This document shows positions 45,437 through 54,829 of a stretch of 64,000 bases of DNA, in pieces. The stretch is from positions 248,001 through 312,000 of the forward strand of contig DUDT01000014.1 in the NCBI GenBank assembly GCA_005110385.1, read 5' to 3'. The position numbers and the translations under genes are program-made. Origin of the DNA: Candidatus Melainabacteria bacterium (GTDB lineage: Bacteria; Cyanobacteriota; Vampirovibrionia; LMEP-6097). The notes beneath the pieces were generated by a model. That model had not been told where the DNA came from and did not search any database. It saw nothing but the letters and a program-made list of their open reading frames with translations. Each line of letters opens with the position of its first letter. Positions within the stretch are counted from its first letter, which is position 1.

Positions 45437-46078
45437 TTAGACTTTACCGAGCAATCTATCATTTTGCATTTGCTTCAAATCTTCGGTAATAAAACCGAGT
45501 CTATTGATTCCCTTAAGTGCCATGAATGGATTACTTGCGTTAGTTAAATCATCTATCACTAGAGAATTTACTCCAGTCAAGTCATCACCCTTCGCATGGC
45601 TTACTCCGACAGCTCTTTCATCTTCGCCAAAATCAAAGCTCTTATCAATAGTATTATCAAAGAAACCTTCAGCTGCGGCAAAGCCACTTAAATCACCAAA
45701 AGATGCTTCAAATGAATCAGCGACATCTAAATCATCATCAATATCTAGATCATCTGCTATTTCATGTGCATTATTTAGCATTTGTTGCTGAATGCTATGC
45801 TTTCTTAAAATTACACTTGGGCTTTCAGCTTTAATTGAAGCAGTATCTTCAACTAACTCACCTTTAGCCTCTGTAAATAATTTTACAGAATACTCATGCT
45901 TAACCTTGTTTTGCTTAATTTGATCAGCTACAGGAATTTCCTTAAACAGCTCAACTACGCCAGTTTCAGTTTTTAACACTGAGTTAGATGCGATGAAGCT
46001 AGCTATAACAGAATCTATCCCATCATCTACCTTAACGCCTAAGCCAACAGCGCCATATAGCTTGTTGTCTATATCCAT
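45437..46078 (-). CDS. Acidic orphan protein
   Basis: A 213-residue protein without recognised family, with a very good ribosome site (AAGGAGATTGATTT before the ATG at 46078). The middle is an Asp-rich low-complexity run (ADDLDIDDDLDVADSFEASF) and the N-terminal 80 residues look folded (VGLGVKVDDGIDSVIASFIA). No signal peptide. It stands alone, so it may respond to its own promoter. Function unknown. Confidence 0.7.
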   Translation of the reverse strand: MDIDNKLYGAVGLGVKVDDGIDSVIASFIASNSVLKTETGVVELFKEIPVADQIKQNKVKHEYSVKLFTEAKGELVEDTASIKAESPSVILRKHSIQQQMLNNAHEIADDLDIDDDLDVADSFEASFGDLSGFAAAEGFFDNTIDKSFDFGEDERAVGVSHAKGDDLTGVNSLVIDDLTNASNPFMALKGINRLGFITEDLKQMQNDRLLGKV

Positions 46079-46189
46079 AAATCAATCTCCTTAACACGCC
46101 CAGTCATAAGAACTCAAAATATTAACGACTTATGTCGTAGTATTTAAAAGCTATTACAACTGTTAGCAAAGTATCAGAATTAGTTTAAG

Positions 46190-46678
46190 ATGAGGTTAAG
46201 CATGGTGATAGAGATCAGTCATTTAAGTGAGTTTAAAGTAAGGGATTATGAATGTGATCTTCAGGGGATAGTAAATAATGCTAATTATTTTCATTATTTA
46301 GAACAATCTCGTCATGAATTTTTACAGAGTCATGGCATTGACTTTAAATTAGCCCATGATATGGGCTTAGATCTAGTGGTCGCAAGGGCTGAAGTAGATT
46401 TCATTAAGCCACTTTTACCTAGTGATAAATTTACCATTCACTTAGAGTTCTCTAGGGAAGGGCGTTTAAGATACATTTTTGCCCAGAAGATATTTAGGTT
46501 TAAGGACTTAGAGATTCTTGAAAAGTTAAAAATGAGAGATTTTTCTCAAGCAGAATTAATACTTTCTGCGAAAATAACCTGTGCTTGCATAGATAGAAAT
46601 AGGTCTAAGCCTTGTAAATTTGAGTGGCTTGAAAAAATTCTTGATGGCATTGTTGCAAATGAGTATACAGGGAACTAA
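46190..46678 (+). CDS. YbgC-like acyl-CoA thioesterase (hot-dog fold)
   Basis: 162-residue 4-hydroxybenzoyl-CoA thioesterase family protein. The active-site segment KVRDYECDLQGIVNNANYFH followed by YLEQSRHEFL has the conserved Asp, Gly and Asn. VVARAEVDFIKPLLPSDKFT is the second strand. Start ATG 46190 or 46202 (MVIEISHLSEF). The last 4 bases overlap the end of the convergent transglycosylase gene. Substrate acyl-CoA not known. Confidence 0.88.
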   Translation: MRLSMVIEISHLSEFKVRDYECDLQGIVNNANYFHYLEQSRHEFLQSHGIDFKLAHDMGLDLVVARAEVDFIKPLLPSDKFTIHLEFSREGRLRYIFAQKIFRFKDLEILEKLKMRDFSQAELILSAKITCACIDRNRSKPCKFEWLEKILDGIVANEYTGN

Positions 46679-47580
46679 CTTGGGTTATTAGGAATTTCAG
46701 TATCGTTAATCTGTTGTAAACGACGATTTATTTTAGAAGAATATCTGTGCCCAACCGGTCCGACACTGTTATAAGCAGATTCACCTACCATCTGCACGTA
46801 ACGTGCAGCAGCCATGGCTTGATATGGATAGGTCGCATCGCCACCTTTAATTAACTCCCAGTTAAAGCCCATTGATTTAGCAGTAGATTCTTTAAATTGA
46901 CCTATGCCCCTTTCCCCAGCTTGCCCAATCGTCTTAGGATCAAAGCGAGACTCAGTATAAAGCTGCACTAAAAAGCGTTTCGGATTTATATTATACTGTA
47001 TAGCTGTCGCCCAAAGAGCTTCAAGTGTTTCATAGGTAGTGTACCCAGGTGCACTACCCACTCTAATTCCATTTTCTTTCGCATTTATGAAATAATACTG
47101 TGCTTTATCTAGCCAGATTTTATCCTGCAAGGATAAATTAGGCTTGCGAATATTCTGCTCCATGAAATCAACTTCAGTACCAACTATATTTACGACATAA
47201 GCATTTTTTTCTTGAGCGATTTCATCCTTTTCTTGTTCTTTTTGGGCTTTTTCTAAGGCTTTCTGCTCTTTGAGTAAGCGTTCCTTCTCTTTCTTTTCCT
47301 CTCGAAGTTCTCTCCAAGATTTAGGAGCCTCTTCTTTTTTGCCGTATTTCGATAGAGTGCTCTCGGGCTTTAATGGATCAGAATCTATTATTAAAACAGG
47401 GGTTTCAGTTTTAGAATTTTTATTTTTTTCTACACTAAAGCGAACTTTTTTATTCGTTTTGTTTTGTGCTTCAGTTTCATCAGGGTTGTAATAGTGTATG
47501 CCACCTATACTTTTTTCTGAATTGTAAATAATTCCATGAGACTTTGCAGTATTACTATCAGCTGGCGCGTTATAAACCAT
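46675..47580 (-). CDS. Lytic transglycosylase-like protein with charged linker
   Basis: 301 residues. The C-terminal 120 residues have the SLT lysozyme-like signature: YTESRFDPKTIGQAGERGIG-QFKESTAKSMGF with catalytic Glu in TESRF, and YPYQAMAAARYVQMVGESAY. Before it is a Lys/Glu coiled coil (EEKKEKERLLKEQKALEKAQ, about 90-125). The N-terminal 60 residues are polar. No clear signal peptide is visible, odd for a peptidoglycan enzyme. Its start overlaps the acyl-CoA dehydrogenase stop by 11 bases. Confidence 0.82.
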   Translation of the reverse strand: MVYNAPADSNTAKSHGIIYNSEKSIGGIHYYNPDETEAQNKTNKKVRFSVEKNKNSKTETPVLIIDSDPLKPESTLSKYGKKEEAPKSWRELREEKKEKERLLKEQKALEKAQKEQEKDEIAQEKNAYVVNIVGTEVDFMEQNIRKPNLSLQDKIWLDKAQYYFINAKENGIRVGSAPGYTTYETLEALWATAIQYNINPKRFLVQLYTESRFDPKTIGQAGERGIGQFKESTAKSMGFNWELIKGGDATYPYQAMAAARYVQMVGESAYNSVGPVGHRYSSKINRRLQQINDTEIPNNPS

Positions 47581-48724
47581 ATTCTTTGAGTAGTTCCTTT
47601 GCTATAACGATGCGCTGTATCTCTGAAGTTCCTTCATAGATTTCAGTGATTTTAGCATCACGCATGTAGCGTTCAACATTATATTCTGTAGTATAACCGT
47701 AACCACCATGAATTTGAACAGCCTCGACTGTATGCTTCATTGCCGTCTCTGAAGCAAAAAGTTTTGCACTTGCTGATTCACGAGTGAATTTCTCACCTCT
47801 ATCATGCTTGGAAATCGCTTGATAAGTGAGCAGGCGAGCTGCTTCTATATCTACCATCATGTCTGCGAGCTTAAATTGTATAGCCTGAAATTCGGAAATT
47901 TTCTGCCCGAAAGCTTCACGCTGCTGAGCATATTTAATAGAATCTTCGAAAGCTGCTTTAGCTATACCGATAGCCTGTGAAGCCATGCCGATTCTGCCTA
48001 CATCTAAAGTCATCATCGCTATTTTAAAACCATCACCGATTTTCCCTAAAATCTGTGACTTCGGAACCTTACAGTTATCAAAGTGAATCTGCGTCGTAGA
48101 GCTAGCCCTAATACCTAATTTATCTTCAGGCTTACCAAAGCTCATACCTTCAGCACCTTTCTCGACAATAAAGGCTGTTACACCCTTATGCTTTAATTCA
48201 TAATTAGTCTGAGCTAAAACAAGGTAAGTATCAGCTACAGCACCATTAGTTATCCAAGCTTTAGAGCCGTTTAGAACATAAAAATCGCCTTCTTCTATAG
48301 CATGAGTATGCATACCTGCGGCATCAGAGCCATTCCCCGGCTCAGACAGAGCAAAAGCCCCTAATTTTACACCAGTTGCTAAAGGTCTTAAAAATTTCTC
48401 TTTTTGTTCATTATTGCCGAAATGCTCTATAGGAACAGTACAGAGTGATAAATGTGCAGAGAAGATAGTTCCAGTGCTAGCACAGATCTTAGATATCTCC
48501 TCAACGGCTATAGAATAACAGGTATAGTCCATGCCAGCCCCGCCCCATTCTTCAGGTATAGTGAGCCCCATAACACCGCAGTCTCTAAGGATTTCGACGT
48601 TTTCATGAGGGAAACGATGAGTTTTATCTATTTCTTTTGCACGTTCTGAAAATTCTTTTCTCGCAATGTCGCTAATCATTTTGCGAAACATTTCTTGGTC
48701 GTCTGTGAGCTTTATTTCTACCAT
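47570..48724 (-). CDS. Acyl-CoA dehydrogenase
   Basis: FAD enzyme of fatty or branched-chain acyl-CoA oxidation. 384 residues with [37 protein letters not shown] (FAD binding), [51 protein letters not shown] and the catalytic Glu in [19 protein letters not shown]. Short-chain/butyryl-like by style. Upstream of the transglycosylase gene. Confidence 0.95.
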   Translation of the reverse strand: MVEIKLTDDQEMFRKMISDIARKEFSERAKEIDKTHRFPHENVEILRDCGVMGLTIPEEWGGAGMDYTCYSIAVEEISKICASTGTIFSAHLSLCTVPIEHFGNNEQKEKFLRPLATGVKLGAFALSEPGNGSDAAGMHTHAIEEGDFYVLNGSKAWITNGAVADTYLVLAQTNYELKHKGVTAFIVEKGAEGMSFGKPEDKLGIRASSTTQIHFDNCKVPKSQILGKIGDGFKIAMMTLDVGRIGMASQAIGIAKAAFEDSIKYAQQREAFGQKISEFQAIQFKLADMMVDIEAARLLTYQAISKHDRGEKFTRESASAKLFASETAMKHTVEAVQIHGGYGYTTEYNVERYMRDAKITEIYEGTSEIQRIVIAKELLKEYGL

Positions 48725-48812
48725 GATGGCATTATACCCGAACTATCTGCTATTATTTTTTAAGCTTAAAAGGCAGAGATACACTTTTTAAAGTGATTTT
48801 TTGACTTTTTTT

Positions 48813-48908
<96 letters not shown>

Positions 48909-49028
48909 TATTTTCTGAAATATAATATAGCGGGATTCGAACCCGAGGGTTAATTCTTTTTATTTGAATCTCTGGCGAGATTCAATATCTCCCTCTCTTT
49001 TGCAGGGTGGTGAAGGGAGAATCCATTG

Positions 49029-49062
49029 GTAAAAAAACGATACTCTGAAATCGTTTTTTTAC
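49029..49062. terminator. Terminator-like hairpin
   Basis: A 13-bp perfect inverted repeat, GTAAAAAAACGAT against ATCGTTTTTTTAC, with an 8-base loop. The A/T tracts on both sides make it a possible terminator in both directions, 120 bases after the tRNA. Confidence 0.6.
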
Positions 49063-49470
49063 GTTCCTCCGGGGTGGGTGCGTGTGCTTATGGTGCTTTT
49101 AGTGAGAGCTTCCCCTAAGCCCTCCCTCTTTCTTTTTTTGGTTTTGCTTAGAAGCACTGAGCAAGTAAGTCTTGTTTGGTGTAGTGCGGGTTGTTAGTCA
49201 TGATTTAGAATGAGTGAGATTGTAGTCATTGTTCATTGAAACTATTTCTAGATTTGCTTAGATGACTCACGGAGTATTTGGTATAGTTGGGTAAGCTCTA
49301 AAGCCCTCTTTCTTACTTTATCCAAAGGTACTAATTCTCTCTGAAATCAACTTTGGTAACAAACTATCTCGAAGACTCCTTAATATCTTAAAAGTGGACT
49401 GAAAAATTAAACCAATAATTGGGAAAATAGAAGGAAATTTTTTAACTACCATTAATATTTTTATCACAGG

Positions 49471-49522
49471 TTAAACAGCACATAGTATTTTTTCGTAGGA
49501 AAAAATACTATGTGCTGTTTAA
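49471..49522. repeat. Perfect 24-bp inverted repeat with 4-base loop
   Basis: Left arm 49471-49494 and right arm 49499-49522 are exact reverse complements over 24 bases; the loop is GTAG. Such long perfect symmetry between genes suggests a miniature mobile element end or a recent insertion, or a strong terminator for whatever precedes. Confidence 0.85.
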
Positions 49523-49880
49523 TGCTCCAAGCATAGACTACTAGAGGCATTTCGCAACCAAGGCTTGAGTGAAGCCATGTCAATATATTTAGCAATGCCT
49601 TCTTTTGGCAATAATCTAAATATACAATCTATCAATTGTTACATAATTCTGACAAATACCATAAGCCGATGGAGATAGTAAAAAATCAGCAGGCAAAAAG
49701 ACAATCTATCACTGGCTAAACGCTCAAAAAGTATTTGTCTCTAGAAAATTTGGATAATTTATTCAAAAAATGCGGGATTACTGGAGGCTAATTAGTACTT
49801 ACTTATGTATGTTAAAATTGCCCTTGTGAAAAGAGTTTTTGTTAGCTTTGCCACCTGAAAATCTGAAAGAAGGTGAATCT

Positions 49881-50918
49881 ATGAATAAAAAAATAGACAA
49901 ATTTGATTCAGAAAATAATCCATCTGAGATTTTGATTTATACCTCAAAAGATGGAAAAACAAAAATTGAAGTTAAATTTATAAATGAAACTGTCTGGCTA
50001 ACTCAAAAATTAATGGTTGAGCTTTTTCAAACAACAAAACAAAATATAAGCTTACATATAAAAAATATCTTTGAAGAAGGTGAACTAGAGGAAAATTCAG
50101 TTGTAAAGGAATACTTGACAACTGCCGATGATGGTAAAAACTACAGGACAAATTTCTATAACCTAGATGTTATTATCTCTGTCGGTTATCGAGTAAAATC
50201 TCTCAGGGGTACACAGTTTAGACAATGGGCAACACAAAGACTTAAAGAGTATTTAGTAAAGGGATTTGTGCTTAATGATGAGCGATTGAAAGAACCTAAT
50301 GGAGTAGATTATTTCGATGAACTGCTAGAACGTATTAGAGATATTAGAACCTCAGAAAAGCGTTTCTACCAGAAGATTAAAGACATTTACGCTACCAGTA
50401 TAGATTATGATACACAAGCAGAAATAACTTTTGAGTTTTATCAGACAGTACAAAATAAATTACATTGGGCTATTCACGGAAAAACAGCAGCAGAGCTGAT
50501 TAGAGAAAGGGTAGATTCCAATAAACCTAATATGGGGTTAACTAGCTGGAAGGGTGAAAAAGTTAGAAAAGGTGATGTAATTATCGCTAAGAATTATTTA
50601 AACGAACAGGAGCTAAGCGATTTAAATCTAATTGTTGACCAGTATTTATCGTTTGCAGAACTTCAGGCAAGGCAAAGAAAACCAATGTACATGACTGATT
50701 GGGCTAATAAACTTGATGATTTTTTAAAACTGAACGATCGTGAAATTTTAAAAGGAGCTGGAAAGGTAAGCCGTAAATTAGCAGATGAAATTGCAGAGCT
50801 GGAGTATCAGAAGTTTGAAATTAGGCGAAGACAAATTGAAGATGCTGAGTCAGAGAGAGAGTTAGAAGAAGAAATTAAAAAACTTGAAACTAAAGTTAAG
50901 AAAAGAGACCTAGAGTAA
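49881..50918 (+). CDS. rhuM: RhuM-family protein
   Basis: A 345-residue protein of the RhuM/virulence-protein family found in mobile islands and often next to restriction or toxin genes. Seen: ILIYTSKDGKTKIEVKFINE, TVWLTQKLMVELFQTTKQNI, SLHIKNIFEEGELEENSVVK, YNLDVIISVGYRVKSLRGTQ and FRQWATQRLKEYLVKGFVLN, followed by a helical C-terminal domain. I take the ATG at 49881 because AAGGTG precedes it at 6 bases; an open frame extends to a TTG at 49839. Biochemical role unknown. Confidence 0.9.
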   Translation: MNKKIDKFDSENNPSEILIYTSKDGKTKIEVKFINETVWLTQKLMVELFQTTKQNISLHIKNIFEEGELEENSVVKEYLTTADDGKNYRTNFYNLDVIISVGYRVKSLRGTQFRQWATQRLKEYLVKGFVLNDERLKEPNGVDYFDELLERIRDIRTSEKRFYQKIKDIYATSIDYDTQAEITFEFYQTVQNKLHWAIHGKTAAELIRERVDSNKPNMGLTSWKGEKVRKGDVIIAKNYLNEQELSDLNLIVDQYLSFAELQARQRKPMYMTDWANKLDDFLKLNDREILKGAGKVSRKLADEIAELEYQKFEIRRRQIEDAESERELEEEIKKLETKVKKRDLE

Positions 50919-50954
50919 ATCAATGTCATTACAAGCACATCAGCAAGAGGCATT

Positions 50955-51215
50955 ATGACAGAGGAGAATCGCAGAATGGGAGAAATAATCATCTATACTG
51001 CTCCCGATGGCACTGCACAGGCGGAAGTGCGAATGGAAGCGAATACACTTTGGCTGACAGAGAAGCAGATTGCTACAGTTTTTGAGCGTGACAGAACGGT
51101 CATTGGACGACACATTAAGAACATCATTAAAACAGGAGAGCTAATAGAAGAAGGCTATGTGTATTTTTTGCACATTGCAAATTCTGATAAACTAGTCTCA
51201 TATTTTAGTTTATAA
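50955..51215 (+). pseudogene. Truncated second RhuM-like gene
   Basis: The first 60 residues repeat the RhuM N-terminus (EIIIYTAPDGTAQAEVRMEA, LWLTEKQIATVFERDRTVIG, RHIKNIIKTGELIEEG). The reading frame then departs into unrelated sequence and stops, with no continuation of the family in other frames before 51300. It is a paralogue, not a duplicate of the copy upstream: about half the aligned residues differ and the base composition is richer in GC. A remnant, possibly of an earlier island content. Confidence 0.75.
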
Positions 51216-51304
51216 ACGAGTCTCTGAAAAGCATAGGAAATCACTTGATAAGCTTGGGAAATGAGTTTTTATTTTCTTAGCTTCAGAATTACGAGAAGTG
51301 CTCC

Positions 51305-52744
51305 CTAACTCCCTTCCAAAAAATCAACAATATCGACAATGCGGTAAAAGTAATGGCTCGTTGCAACAGAATCTGAAACACCGCTTAAATGGAACAACAC
51401 AGCTACTTTTGCAAAGCCTTTTGGCGTCTTTAATCTTGATATCTTCTCTTGCATTTCAGTAATGATTTCGCTGTTAATTTCACGCCTTTTAAATTTAAAT
51501 TCGCAGACAAATAAACTGTTTGTTTTCGTCTGTATGAGGTAATCGATTTGACAGCCTTGCTGAGTTGTCGTTGTCGTTTGCCTATAGGGACCGCTACGCA
51601 CAATGTCTACAGGTGAAATGCCTAATTTTTCAAGCAATAGCGATCTGTTCTGTAACAGCAATGCCTCAAGCTGCAATCCCATATGCGTATCAAAACCGGG
51701 CATGGTCGAGAGTGGTACTTGATCAAATCCCTCTTCTGCAATGGCACTTGCATTTGGTTCAATAAGCTTCAGGTAAAACCTCATATACGGATCTGAAATC
51801 CTGTACAGGCTTTGTTTTAAGGGCTTGGTTGTTTTGAATGACCACAGGGATTGTTTAATAATAAAACCAGCCACAATCAAATGCTCCATCATTTGGCTTA
51901 AAGTGCCGCTGTGAGCAAATTCTATGCTCTCCCTGATTTCGGATAAAGTTCTTGCCCCGTCTTTGAGGCTATCCAAGATTTTCTTATATGTTGTGCCTTT
52001 GCCGTTAAAGAGATCATGGAAAATACGATCGAATTCTGTTAGGAGTAATCCATTTTTCTCAAAAGCAAGCTGCTTGATATTATCATCAGCTGTTACTCTA
52101 GGATTGAATTGCTCTAAATACCAGGGTACACCGCCAACAACACTAAGAATTTTATACATATCATAATCAGAGAGCTGCATACCGAGCGCTCGCAAAAACT
52201 CAGCACTTTCTGGAATAGACAACGGCTCTAAACTAATTGTGAGATTGATTCGTCCAAAAAATGCTGTACTATTTAGAATGTTTTCCTCAATCCAAGTTGA
52301 AACTGATCCACAAAACACAAGCAACATATGCGTACTTTGCTTATCCCACCAAGCTTTGAGCTTAGGAATGAAACTCGGATCTTTTGACCCCATCCATGAA
52401 ATTTCATCGAACAGAATAATATCTCCTGGCTTTATATGAAGACTCAAATGTTCAAAGGCATCACTCCAATTCTGGAAAGTCATAGGTGGGATTTTTAACA
52501 TTAATGCTAATTGGCGTGCAAAATGGTCTCTTTGCTCTTGTGCCGAGATGCCATTCTCTGGAGCAAGCCCTGCGAAACTCCAAAATCTTTGCTTGCCGAT
52601 CGCTTTAGCAAATTCCCGAATAAGCCTGCTTTTTCCAATTCTTCTTCGTCCTTTAACAACGACAAGGCTTGGCTTCTTCTTTTTATATAAAGCTTCTAGG
52701 CGTTTTAGCTCTGGCTTGCGGCCAATAAATATAGAATTAGGCAT
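51305..52744 (-). CDS. AAA+ ATPase of the archaeal-ATPase/DUF234 family
   Basis: A 479-residue protein: Walker A VVVKGRRRIGKSRLIREFA near the N-terminus, Walker B DIILFDEISWMG, sensor-like LLVFCGSVSTWIEENIL, a winged helix (TLSEIRESIEFAHSGTLSQM), and a C-terminal DUF234 nuclease-like domain (GCQIDYLIQTKTNSLFVCEF, an Asp...Glu-x-Lys pattern CEFKFK). Such ATPases are widespread in islands with unknown role. I choose ATG 52744, preceded by AAAAAGG; the longer frame from 52771 would translate part of the repeated operator-like sequence. Confidence 0.88.
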   Translation of the reverse strand: MPNSIFIGRKPELKRLEALYKKKKPSLVVVKGRRRIGKSRLIREFAKAIGKQRFWSFAGLAPENGISAQEQRDHFARQLALMLKIPPMTFQNWSDAFEHLSLHIKPGDIILFDEISWMGSKDPSFIPKLKAWWDKQSTHMLLVFCGSVSTWIEENILNSTAFFGRINLTISLEPLSIPESAEFLRALGMQLSDYDMYKILSVVGGVPWYLEQFNPRVTADDNIKQLAFEKNGLLLTEFDRIFHDLFNGKGTTYKKILDSLKDGARTLSEIRESIEFAHSGTLSQMMEHLIVAGFIIKQSLWSFKTTKPLKQSLYRISDPYMRFYLKLIEPNASAIAEEGFDQVPLSTMPGFDTHMGLQLEALLLQNRSLLLEKLGISPVDIVRSGPYRQTTTTTQQGCQIDYLIQTKTNSLFVCEFKFKRREINSEIITEMQEKISRLKTPKGFAKVAVLFHLSGVSDSVATSHYFYRIVDIVDFLEGS

Positions 52745-52756
52745 GATATCCTTTTT

Positions 52757-52851
52757 ATGCTCAAGATCCATTATATAATATCTTGAGCATTTTTATAAAT
52801 CGTTAAAAAATGCTCAAAATAATGTTTTTAACATCTTGAGCATTTTTATAT
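52757..52851. promoter_or_regulatory. Repeated operator-like sites before the AAA ATPase gene
   Basis: ATGCTCAAGAT (52757-52767) and its exact inverse ATCTTGAGCAT (52780-52790) frame TATATAAT-like sequence. A second pair, AAAAATGCTCAA (from 52806) and CTTGAGCATTTTT (to 52848), follows. Thus the word TTGAGCAT occurs four times in both directions right upstream of the start codon, expected for autoregulation by a DNA-binding protein. Confidence 0.6.
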
Positions 52852-53015
52852 TCCTTGGGGTGGGGGCGATAGCGGGATGTAATGAGGAAAAAATTTAGAC
52901 TAAACTCTGAACTTGTTGATAACATACATACTTAATTACCTAGCTGGATAATCAATCCGCCACTCGGTGGGTAATTAAACCGCCGTTACGCAAGCAAGGC
53001 TGGTTAAATGAAAAA

Positions 53016-53441
53016 ATGAGCAGTATAGACTATACAAAATTCAAAGATTCACTAAAACGGCTAGAAGAAAGATATAAAGATTATCAAGTATCTTTAACTC
53101 GTAATGAGCTTCTGGATTCAGATCGAGAGTCGATCAAAGAGTCTTGTATACAACGTTTTGAAGTTTGCTTTGATACAACATGGAAACATTTAAGAAAATA
53201 TCTAATGGAAGATATAGGCTTAATAGACTTAGCAGCAGGACCAAATCCAATATTTAAAAATGCCTTTGCCTCAAAAGTTATAGACAGTGCTGAAGTATGG
53301 ATTCAATTCAACATAAAAAGAGGAAATACTAGCCACGATTATTCTGGGGACAAGGCAAGTGACACTTTTGAGATAATTCCCAGTTTTATTGCAGAAGCAA
53401 TAAATTTATATGAAACTATAAGTAAAGAGAAATGGCAATGA
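53016..53441 (+). CDS. HEPN-type nucleotidyltransferase-substrate-binding protein
   Basis: 141 residues of the HI0074 family: four-helix HEPN fold with FEVCFDTTWKHLRKYL and the active motif IKRGNTSHDYSG (R-x4-H). Pairs with the downstream MNT nucleotidyltransferase, which it overlaps by 10 bases. In HEPN/MNT toxin-antitoxin modules the HEPN protein is an RNase toxin and MNT AMPylates it; short HI0074-type pairs behave likewise or are less studied. Confidence 0.92.
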   Translation: MSSIDYTKFKDSLKRLEERYKDYQVSLTRNELLDSDRESIKESCIQRFEVCFDTTWKHLRKYLMEDIGLIDLAAGPNPIFKNAFASKVIDSAEVWIQFNIKRGNTSHDYSGDKASDTFEIIPSFIAEAINLYETISKEKWQ

Positions 53442-53746
53442 GTGAAACTGTTTCTAATAATATTGATGTTAAGCCTAATTATCTAGAAATAATGCGTAAT
53501 GCTTTTGCAGAGTATCTTCCGCATAAAAAAGTTTGGGCATATGGTTCACGTGTTAAAGGTACTTCTAATCAGAGATCTGATCTTGATTGTGTTGTATTCA
53601 ATGCGACAGATAGGGAAATTTATGAAGCGAAGGAGTTTTTTGATAATAGTGAAATCCCCTTCATTATTCAATTACTGAACTGGGACAAGATACCTGAAGA
53701 TTTTAAGGATAATATAAAGCAAAAATACTTTATTCTTCAAGAATAA
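53432..53746 (+). CDS. MNT-type minimal nucleotidyltransferase (antitoxin)
   Basis: 104 residues with the polymerase-beta-like core VWAYGSRVKGTSNQRSDLDC (GSR-x-G...SDLD), the third acid expected in FIIQLLNWDKIP. Cognate partner of the HEPN gene. Complete. Confidence 0.93.
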   Translation: MAMSETVSNNIDVKPNYLEIMRNAFAEYLPHKKVWAYGSRVKGTSNQRSDLDCVVFNATDREIYEAKEFFDNSEIPFIIQLLNWDKIPEDFKDNIKQKYFILQE

Positions 53747-53758
53747 ATAATCGGATAT

Positions 53759-54430
53759 ATGAACAAACCATGGACAATCATTACATCAGTTACTTTAACA
53801 CTTCTGCTTGGATATGCAGCACTAGGACCAGCTATGAGTAATGTCGAGCAGCCTAAGTATCGGGTTATTTCTGAACAAGGAAATATTCAAATCAGAGAAT
53901 ACAGCCCAAGTATTGTAGCTGAGGTTCAGGTTCAAGGTGAACGTGAAGAAGCCATCAGCCAAGGCTTCAGGCTTTTAGCTGATTATATTTTCGGTAATAA
54001 TAAAGTAGAGCAAGATATCGCAATGACAGCCCCAGTAACACAGCAAAGCGGTCAGAAGATAGCGATGACTGCCCCTGTGACACAGCAAAGCAGCCAGAAG
54101 ATAGCGATGACAGCTCCAGTCAAACAGCAAGGCTTGGATAATGCATGGAAAGTAAACTTTACTATGCCTTCGAAATATTCGATGAATACACTACCTAAGC
54201 CTAATAATGAAAAAGTTACACTGCATCAAGTTCCTAGTAAAAAATATGCCATCATTAAATTTTCTGGTATGGGTTCCAATAAAAATCTTGCCTTGCATGA
54301 AAAGGAATTACAGGAATACATATCGGAAAATAAAATTCAAGCCATATCGGAGCCAATATACGCATTCTATAATCCACCATGGACATTAGCATTCTTGCGC
54401 CATAATGAAATCATGATTGAGATTGAGTAA
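53759..54430 (+). CDS. SOUL haem-binding-family protein with internal 14-residue repeats
   Basis: 223 residues: N-terminal anchor or signal (IITSVTLTLLLGYAALGPAM), then the SOUL/HBP domain (YRVISEQGNIQIREYSPSIV, GFRLLADYIFGNNK, IAMTAPVTQQ, FTMPSKYSMNTLPKPNN, YAIIKFSGMGS, FYNPPWTLAFLRHNEIMIEI). The IAMTAPV segment occurs three times in a row because of a 42-base tandem duplication. SOUL proteins bind haem or porphyrin; the periplasmic/membrane placement is inferred. Just upstream of the RiPP locus, 83 bases away. Confidence 0.9.
   Translation: MNKPWTIITSVTLTLLLGYAALGPAMSNVEQPKYRVISEQGNIQIREYSPSIVAEVQVQGEREEAISQGFRLLADYIFGNNKVEQDIAMTAPVTQQSGQKIAMTAPVTQQSSQKIAMTAPVKQQGLDNAWKVNFTMPSKYSMNTLPKPNNEKVTLHQVPSKKYAIIKFSGMGSNKNLALHEKELQEYISENKIQAISEPIYAFYNPPWTLAFLRHNEIMIEIE
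54017..54130 (+). repeat. 42-bp tandem repeat inside the SOUL gene
   Basis: Units at 54017-54058, 54059-54100 and a partial third 54101-54130, encoding IAMTAPVTQQSGQK, IAMTAPVTQQSSQK and IAMTAPVKQQ. Units differ at several synonymous sites, so the duplication is not brand new. Multiples of three keep the frame. Confidence 0.9.
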
Positions 54431-54513
54431 TTAGTGAAGCCACCTTTATTTTTTCTTTATGTGTATAATTTTAAATACTGGGTTCTAATAAGCTCTGTAA
54501 AAAGGATTGAATA

Positions 54514-54759
54514 ATGAAAAAACAAATCAATATTTCTAAAAAATTACTAGGTTCTGCATTAGCTTTAGGTATGGCAGCTTCTATGACTGCACAAGTTTCT
54601 GCACAAGCTAATAATGGTATTAATCAAGTTTTTGTGGATACTGTAGCTCACACTGAAGAGCATAAATGTGGAGCTGGTAAATGCGGTTCTGGTAAGTGTG
54701 GTAAAGATGCTAAAAAGCCAACAACTCCAGCTCCTACTACTCCAGCACCTAAGCATTAA
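54514..54759 (+). CDS. hvfA: HvfA/bufferin-like secreted RiPP precursor
   Basis: 81 residues: signal peptide MKKQINISKKLLGSALALGM with cleavage near QVSA-QA (about 30), a spacer, then HKCGAGKCGSGKCGKDAKK, in which Cys52, Cys57 and Cys62 are each in a KCG-x-G period of five, and a Thr/Pro/Ala tail ending in His. This matches the KCG-repeat precursors modified by MNIO (DUF692) enzymes to thiooxazole or oxazolone-thioamide-type groups that bind copper. A strong AAGGA site precedes the ATG by 7 bases and a TATAAT box lies at 54464-54469. It is followed by a terminator and then by the enzyme pair. Confidence 0.85.
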   Translation: MKKQINISKKLLGSALALGMAASMTAQVSAQANNGINQVFVDTVAHTEEHKCGAGKCGSGKCGKDAKKPTTPAPTTPAPKH

Positions 54760-54767
54760 GCTTTAGG

Positions 54768-54816
54768 ATCTTGAGGACGATGAAAACGCGGAAAATGTAG
54801 TTAGCATTGGTCTCTA
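54768..54816 (+). repeat. Dispersed element after the RiPP precursor gene
   Basis: GGATCTTGAGGACGATGAAA then ACGCGGAAAATGTAGTTAGC and ATTGGTCTCT; between the precursor stop and the terminator. Confidence 0.75.
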
Positions 54817-54829
54817 TGATTTAATTGTT

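Noticed and set aside
48925..48960. A second tRNA on the minus strand
   Set aside because: Only a T-arm-like hairpin exists; no matching acceptor, D-arm or anticodon arm within 90 bases.
53759..54430. SOUL gene as part of the RiPP operon
   Set aside because: An 83-base gap with its own -10 box before the precursor, and no known role of SOUL proteins in MNIO pathways; kept separate.
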